In this document: positions 5,748-9,465 of the stretch, in pieces
How the letters are laid out: each line of letters opens with the position of its first letter
How positions within the stretch are numbered: position 1 is the first letter of the stretch
Assembly: GCA_947575475.1 (NCBI GenBank)
Contig: CANPNN010000043.1
Coordinates: forward strand, 1 to 9,465
From: an uncultured Pseudoflavonifractor sp.
GTDB taxonomy: Bacteria > Bacillota_A > Clostridia > Oscillospirales > Oscillospiraceae
Length of the DNA stretch: 9,465 nt
Direction of reading: 5' to 3'
Made by a program: the position numbers and the translations under genes
Notes under the pieces: generated by a model
Told to the model about the DNA's origin: nothing
Databases searched by the model: none
The model's input: only the letters and a program-made list of their open reading frames with translations

Positions 5748-5759
5748 CCGCTCTGTAAC
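5724..5759. repeat. Two 16-base near-identical direct repeats across the L7Ae-family stop codon
   Basis: GTAACCGCTTTGTTAC (5724-5739) and GTAACCGCTCTGTAAC (5744-5759) differ at two positions and start 20 bases apart. The first copy is also an imperfect hairpin (GTAAC with GTTAC). GTAACC occurs once more at 5813-5818. The stop codon TAA at 5745-5747 lies within the second copy. Confidence 0.7.
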
Positions 5760-5798
5760 CCGGTTTTAGCGGAAAACGGGATAAAATTTCCGGTTTTC
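5759..5798 (+). promoter_or_regulatory. Alternative hairpins in the leader of rpsL
   Basis: CCCGGTTTT (5759-5767) can pair with AAAACGGG (5773-5780) with one bulged G. The same middle segment can instead pair with CCGGTTTTC (5790-5798): GAAAAC 5772-5777 with GTTTTC 5793-5798. CCGGTTTT therefore occurs twice, 30 bases apart, around one complementary arm. An attenuator-like switch is possible; no T tract marks a terminator. Confidence 0.35.
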
Positions 5799-5807
5799 TG
5801 TTAAAAT
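5799..5807 (+). promoter_or_regulatory. Weak internal promoter candidate before rpsL
   Basis: TGTTAAAAT is an extended -10 element (TAAAAT at 5802-5807), 32 bases before the rpsL start. No acceptable -35 box lies 16 to 18 bases upstream, so use of this site is doubtful. Confidence 0.25.
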
Positions 5808-5839
5808 ATAAAGTAACCACTGAAGAAAGGAGGAAGATT

Positions 5840-6262
5840 ATGCCTACGTTTAACCAGCTCGTTCGGAAGGGCCGTAAGCAGGCGACTTATAAGTCCAACT
5901 CTCCCGCCATGCAATTCGGCCTGAACACCCTTCAGAACCGTGAGACCGACCTGCCTTCTCCCCAGAAGAGGGGCGTGTGCACCGCTGTTCGTACCTCCAC
6001 CCCGAAGAAGCCGAACTCCGCTCTGCGGAAGATCGCCCGTGTCAAGCTGACCAACGGCTACGAGGTGACCGCTTACATTCCCGGTGTGGGTCACAACCTG
6101 CAGGAGCACAGTGTGGTCATGATCCGCGGCGGCCGTGTCAAGGACCTGCCCGGCGTGCGTTACCACATCATCCGCGGCTCTCTGGACACCCAGGGCGTGA
6201 ACGGACGGATGCAGGCCCGTAGTAAGTACGGCGCCAAGAAGCCCAAGGCTGGAAAGAAATAA
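5840..6262 (+). CDS. rpsL: 30S ribosomal protein S12
   Basis: 140 residues, the long Gram-positive form with the extra segment at about 18-40 that E. coli S12 (124 residues) lacks. Hallmarks: [12 protein letters not shown] (1-12), PQKRGVC (41-47), [11 protein letters not shown] (54-64), [26 protein letters not shown] (84-109, in two adjoining blocks) and ARSKYG (126-131). S12 sits at the decoding centre and controls accuracy. K56 and K101, the sites of classical streptomycin-resistance changes, are both wild type, and D102 is the residue methylthiolated in many bacteria. ATG 5840 follows AAAGGAGG (5826-5833) with a 6-base spacer. The gene lies 92 bases after the L7Ae-family gene in the str operon, and codon use is strongly biased as for a highly expressed gene. 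Confidence 0.98.
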   Translation: MPTFNQLVRKGRKQATYKSNSPAMQFGLNTLQNRETDLPSPQKRGVCTAVRTSTPKKPNSALRKIARVKLTNGYEVTAYIPGVGHNLQEHSVVMIRGGRVKDLPGVRYHIIRGSLDTQGVNGRMQARSKYGAKKPKAGKK

Positions 6263-6456
6263 TTTTCATTCCGGCAACCATGAACAAGATCACATCGCGC
6301 TGTGAAGCGCAAGGCAGCAGCCTTGCCAAAAAGCGTTGTATATACGACGTTTCTTGACAGGGCACTGAAAGACAACTGGCACTTGTCTTTACACGGAAGC
6401 TGAGCCCAGCTTTCGAGTACCTATGAAATCATTCCTATATGAAGGAGGGAAGCAAA
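6263..6456 (+). promoter_or_regulatory. Structured intercistronic region between rpsL and rpsG
   Basis: This 194-base gap is long for an operon this compact. It contains a string of hairpins: GCGCT/AGCGC with a GTGA (GNRA-type) loop (6297-6310), GCAAGGC/GCCTTGC (6309-6326, sharing two bases with the first), a near palindrome CGTTGTATATACGACG (6334-6349), AAAGACAA/TTGTCTTT (6368-6390), and GGAAGCTG/CAGCTTTC (6395-6414). No T tract and no good promoter are seen. In E. coli the S12-S7 gap is the binding site by which S7 represses its own translation; an analogous role here is inference only. Confidence 0.45.
6442..6449 (+). promoter_or_regulatory. Ribosome binding site fixing the rpsG start at GTG 6457
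   Basis: AAGGAGGG lies seven bases before GTG 6457. The in-frame ATG at 6439 overlaps this site and would add six residues absent from S7, so the GTG is the start. Confidence 0.88.
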
Positions 6457-6927
6457 GTGCCCAGAAGAGGAAACGTACCCAAGCGGGAAATTTTGCCCGA
6501 TCCTATGTACAATTCCGTCCTGGTGACTAAGCTGGTCAACAGCATCATGCTGGACGGGAAAAAGGGCGTGGCCCAGAAGGTGGTCTACGGCGCCTTTGAC
6601 ATCATCAAGGAAAAGAGCGGCAAGGAGCCTTTGGACGCCTTCCAGGCCGCCATGGAGAACATCATGCCCTCCCTGGAGGTCAAGGCCCGCCGCGTGGGCG
6701 GCGCCACCTACCAGGTGCCCATTGAGGTCCGGCCCGAGCGGCGGCAGACCCTGGGTCTGCGCTGGCTGACCGCCTATGCCCGCTCCCGTGGTGAGAAGAC
6801 CATGAAGGAGCGGCTGGCCGGTGAGATCATGGACGCTGCCAACGGTGTTGGCGGCGCTGTGAAGAAGCGTGAGGACGTTCACAAGATGGCCCAGTCCAAC
6901 CAGGCCTTCGCCCACTACCGCTGGTAA
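6457..6927 (+). CDS. rpsG: 30S ribosomal protein S7
   Basis: 156 residues, the same length as Bacillus S7. Starting at GTG it reads [16 protein letters not shown], followed by [15 protein letters not shown] (residues 22-36), the [17 protein letters not shown] block (76-92), [10 protein letters not shown] (96-105) and the C-terminal [20 protein letters not shown], all diagnostic for S7. The protein nucleates assembly of the 3' major domain of 16S rRNA and lines the E site. The GTG start, rarer than ATG, is dictated by the ribosome site at 6442-6449. A structured 194-base gap precedes it and EF-G follows after 21 bases, so rpsG and fusA are tightly linked. Confidence 0.98.
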   Translation: MPRRGNVPKREILPDPMYNSVLVTKLVNSIMLDGKKGVAQKVVYGAFDIIKEKSGKEPLDAFQAAMENIMPSLEVKARRVGGATYQVPIEVRPERRQTLGLRWLTAYARSRGEKTMKERLAGEIMDAANGVGGAVKKREDVHKMAQSNQAFAHYRW

Positions 6928-6948
6928 GACCAAGGAGTTAAAGAGATT

Positions 6949-9057
6949 ATGGCGAGAAAAGTTACTTTGCAGAATACTCGGAACATTGGTATCATGGCTC
7001 ACATCGACGCCGGAAAGACCACTACCACCGAGCGTATCCTGTTCTACACCGGCGTGAACTACAAGATCGGCGAGACCCATGACGGTACCGCCACCATGGA
7101 CTGGATGGCTCAGGAGCAGGAGCGTGGTATCACCATCACCTCCGCCGCTACCACCTGCTACTGGAAGGGTACCAAGGACCAGTTTCCCCAGACCCGTATC
7201 AATATCATTGATACTCCGGGCCACGTGGACTTCACTGTGGAAGTGGAGCGGTCCCTGCGCGTGTTGGACGGCTCTGTGACCGTCATGTGCGCCAAGGGCG
7301 GCGTGGAGCCCCAGTCCGAGACAGTCTGGCGCCAGGCCGACCACTACGGCGTGCCCCGTATGATCTACGTCAACAAGATGGACATCATGGGCGCCGACTT
7401 TTACCACGTGCTGGACATGATCCACGACCGTCTGAAGTGTAATGCCGTGCCCATCCAGCTCCCCATCGGAAGCGAGGATACCTTCAAAGGGATCATCGAC
7501 CTGGTGGAGATGGACGCCGACATCTACTACGATGACTTGGGCAAGGACATGCGGGTGGAGGAGATCCCCGCCGATATGATGGAGAAGGCCAAGGAATACC
7601 ACAGCAAGCTGCTGGACGCCGTGGCCGACATCGACGAGGAGATCATGATGCTGGTCCTGGAGGAGCAGCCTGTTCCTGAGGACATGATCCGCAAGGCCCT
7701 GCGTCAGGGCACCATCGAGAACAAGATCGTGCCCATCACCTGCGGCACCTCTTATAAGAACAAGGGCGTGCAGAAGCTGCTGGACGCTATCGTGGATTAT
7801 ATGCCCTCTCCGCTGGACATTCCGGCCATTCAGGGCGTGAATCCCGACACCGAGGAGGAGGATTCCCGTCCCGCCGACGACAACGCCCCCTTCTCCGCTC
7901 TGGCCTTCAAGATCGCTACCGACCCCTTTGTGGGACGGCTGAGCTATGTGCGGGTGTATTCCGGTGTGCTGAACACCGGCTCCTCCGTACTGAACGCCAC
8001 CAAGAACCAGAAGGAGCGTATCGGCCGCATCCTGCAGATGCACGCCAACCACCGGGAGGACATCGAGACCGTGTACTCCGGCGATATCGCCGCTGTCATC
8101 GGTCTGAAGAACTCCACCACCGGCGACACCCTGTGCGATGAGAAGCATCCCATCATTCTGGAGTCCATGGAGTTCCCCGATCCCGTCATCCGGGTGGCCA
8201 TCGAGCCCAAGACCAAGGCCGGCCAGGAGAAGATGGGCATTGCCCTGATGAAGCTGGCTGAGGAGGACCCCACCTTTAAGACCTGGACCGATGAGGAGAC
8301 CGGCCAGACCATCATCGCCGGCATGGGCGAGCTGCATCTGGAGATCATTGTGGACCGCCTGCTGCGGGAGTACAAGGTGGAGGCCAACGTAGGCGCGCCC
8401 CAGGTGGCCTATAAGGAGACCATCAAGAAGATCACCGAGCAGGAGACCAAGTACGCCCGGCAGTCCGGCGGTAAGGGCCAGTATGGCCATGTCCGTATTA
8501 CCGTGGAGCCCAACGAGTCCGGCAAGGGCTATGAGTTCCTCAACGAGATCACCGGCGGCGTTATCCCCAAGGAGTATATCCCCGCCGTTGACGCCGGTAT
8601 CCAGGGCGCCATGACCGCCGGTGTGCTGGCCGGTTATCCTGTGGTGGATGTGAAGGTCCATCTGACCTACGGCTCCTACCACGAGGTGGACTCCTCTGAA
8701 ATGGCGTTTAAGATCGCCGGCTCCATGGCCTTCAAAGAGGCCATGCGGAAGGCCAACCCCTGCCTGCTGGAGCCCATCATGAAGGTCTCCGTCACCGTGC
8801 CCGACGAGTATCTGGGCAACGTCATCGGCGACCTGACCGCCCGCCGCGGCATGATCCAGGGCCAGGAGAACCGCTCCGGCGCCACCCAGGTGGACGCCCT
8901 GGTGCCTCTTGCCAGCATGTTCGGTTATGCCACTGACCTGCGCTCCTCCACCCAGGGCCGCGGCCAGTACTCCATGGAGCCTCACAGCTACACGGAGATC
9001 CCCAAGAGCATTGCCGACAAGATCATTTCCGAGCGTGGCCGGAAAGACGAGGGATAA
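6949..9057 (+). CDS. fusA: Translation elongation factor G (EF-G)
   Basis: 702 residues, full length. The GTPase motifs are all present: AHIDAGKT (17-24), GITITSAAT (switch I region), DTPGHVDF (88-95) with the catalytic H92, NKMD (142-145), and the G5-like [11 protein letters not shown] near residue 265. Domain IV carries [13 protein letters not shown], and domain V carries [22 protein letters not shown]. This is the canonical translocase, not a TetM-like protection protein. It moves tRNA and mRNA through the ribosome and, with RRF, recycles ribosomes. NKMD is followed by IMGADF rather than the RxGAxF of E. coli. ATG 6949 follows AAGGAG (6932-6937) with an 11-base spacer. It lies between rpsG and tuf as in other str operons. 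The long minus-strand open frame under it is a composition shadow. Confidence 0.99.
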   Translation: MARKVTLQNTRNIGIMAHIDAGKTTTTERILFYTGVNYKIGETHDGTATMDWMAQEQERGITITSAATTCYWKGTKDQFPQTRINIIDTPGHVDFTVEVERSLRVLDGSVTVMCAKGGVEPQSETVWRQADHYGVPRMIYVNKMDIMGADFYHVLDMIHDRLKCNAVPIQLPIGSEDTFKGIIDLVEMDADIYYDDLGKDMRVEEIPADMMEKAKEYHSKLLDAVADIDEEIMMLVLEEQPVPEDMIRKALRQGTIENKIVPITCGTSYKNKGVQKLLDAIVDYMPSPLDIPAIQGVNPDTEEEDSRPADDNAPFSALAFKIATDPFVGRLSYVRVYSGVLNTGSSVLNATKNQKERIGRILQMHANHREDIETVYSGDIAAVIGLKNSTTGDTLCDEKHPIILESMEFPDPVIRVAIEPKTKAGQEKMGIALMKLAEEDPTFKTWTDEETGQTIIAGMGELHLEIIVDRLLREYKVEANVGAPQVAYKETIKKITEQETKYARQSGGKGQYGHVRITVEPNESGKGYEFLNEITGGVIPKEYIPAVDAGIQGAMTAGVLAGYPVVDVKVHLTYGSYHEVDSSEMAFKIAGSMAFKEAMRKANPCLLEPIMKVSVTVPDEYLGNVIGDLTARRGMIQGQENRSGATQVDALVPLASMFGYATDLRSSTQGRGQYSMEPHSYTEIPKSIADKIISERGRKDEG

Positions 9058-9070
9058 AAGTAAATTTTTG

Positions 9071-9099
9071 TTGCTTTTTCCAGTCTGATACGGTACAAT
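9071..9099 (+). promoter_or_regulatory. Candidate promoter of tuf
   Basis: TTGCTT (9071-9076), a 17-base spacer, and TACAAT (9094-9099, five of six). The -35 box is weak. A separate promoter for tuf inside the str operon is known in other bacteria and would help make EF-Tu in excess over EF-G. Predicted start about 9106, leaving a leader of about 80 bases. Confidence 0.5.
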
Positions 9100-9109
9100 A
9101 GCAATATCC

Positions 9110-9171
9110 GGTCTGTAGCCGGAAGGGTTGCAGACCAACCCAGAAAAATCGAAATACAAAAGTGTATTTTT
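9110..9171 (+). promoter_or_regulatory. Structured leader of tuf with competing hairpins
   Basis: GGTCTG (9110-9115) pairs with CAGACC (9131-9136). Alternatively GGGTTG (9125-9130) pairs with CAACCC (9136-9141). The two stems interlock and share 9136, so they exclude each other or form a pseudoknot-like fold. A third stem, AAATACA/TGTATTT (9152-9158 with 9163-9169), ends two bases before the ribosome site AAGGAGG (9172-9178). Confidence 0.45.
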
Positions 9172-9185
9172 AAGGAGGAAAAATC

Positions 9186-9465
9186 ATGGCTAAGCAAAAG
9201 TTTGAGCGTACCAAGGACCATGTCAACATTGGCACTATCGGCCACGTTGACCACGGCAAGACCACTCTGACCGCCGCCATCACCCGGTGGCTCTCCCTTC
9301 AGGGCAAGGCCCAGTTCGAGGCTTATGACAGCATCGATAAGGCTCCCGAGGAGAAGGAGCGCGGCATCACCATCAACACCGCCCACGTGGAGTATGAGAC
9401 TGAGGCCCGCCACTATGCTCACGTCGACTGCCCGGGCCACGCCGACTATATCAAGAACATGATCA
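9186..9465 (+). CDS. tuf: Translation elongation factor Tu (EF-Tu), 5' part
   Basis: The window ends inside the gene; about 93 of roughly 395-400 codons are present. It begins [20 protein letters not shown] and carries the G1 loop GHVDHGKT (19-26), the switch I region ending in ERGITIN, and the G3 motif DCPGHADY, all intact. EF-Tu delivers aminoacyl-tRNA to the ribosome as a GTP complex. ATG 9186 follows AAGGAGG (9172-9178) with a 7-base spacer. It is the last visible gene of the str operon, 128 bases after fusA, and probably has its own promoter in that gap. Confidence 0.98.
   Translation, partial: MAKQKFERTKDHVNIGTIGHVDHGKTTLTAAITRWLSLQGKAQFEAYDSIDKAPEEKERGITINTAHVEYETEARHYAHVDCPGHADYIKNMI

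Noticed and set aside
6309..6332. GCAAGGC/GCCTTGC hairpin as a terminator after rpsL
   Set aside because: The bases after it on the plus strand are CAAAAA, not a T run, and on the minus strand the T run precedes the stem.
6354..6359. TTGACA in the rpsL-rpsG gap as a promoter -35 box
   Set aside because: No -10-like sequence lies 16 to 18 bases downstream; the positions read TGGCAC or similar.
6421..9159. A 912-codon open frame on the minus strand opposite rpsG and fusA
   Set aside because: It mirrors two certain, strongly codon-biased genes; its translation is low-complexity G/H/L/V-rich and has no ribosome site or family resemblance.
1..9465. CRISPR array, tRNA, transposon or phage genes
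   Set aside because: No regularly spaced repeats, cloverleaf-like segments, transposase frames or phage proteins were seen on either strand.

Overview
The window is a piece of chromosome from a low-to-mid GC-rich member of the Clostridia. It is most likely from the Oscillospiraceae (Flavonifractor / Intestinimonas / Lawsonibacter / Dysosmobacter type). This rests on the Gram-positive long form of ribosomal protein S12, strong AAGGAGG ribosome sites, C/G-ended codon choice in the highly expressed genes, and a secreted multi-flavin reductase with a copper-amine-oxidase-like stalk domain, which is common in gut Clostridia. The family assignment comes from recognition, not from a search.

All genes lie on the plus strand. 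Region 1 (1-1868) is a compact gene run: a small VOC/glyoxalase-fold protein whose natural reading frame carries an amber codon at codon 7, a HEAT-repeat protein, and sfsA, with almost no spacing. It ends in a hairpin terminator followed at once by a second, perfect 16-bp palindrome. Region 2 (about 1980-5385) is an accessory respiratory module: a 757-residue exported reductase with two FMN-binding domains and one FAD domain, then a LysR-type regulator with its own extended -10 promoter. The reductase lacks the usual fumarate-binding residues, so its electron acceptor is probably something other than fumarate.

Region 3 (5410-9465) is the str operon: a consensus-like promoter, an L7Ae/YbxF-family K-turn protein, rpsL (S12), rpsG (S7), fusA (EF-G) and the beginning of tuf (EF-Tu), which runs off the end of the window. 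The rpoB-rpoC genes that precede this operon in Bacillus are not here; the LysR gene occupies that place. The gaps in front of the L7Ae gene, rpsL, rpsG and tuf each hold inverted repeats, several of them mutually exclusive. That makes them candidates for RNA-level control of ribosomal protein and elongation factor synthesis.

No CRISPR array, tRNA, rRNA, transposase or phage gene is visible. The most interesting items are the reductase of unknown substrate, the amber codon in the VOC gene, and the structured leaders of the str operon.
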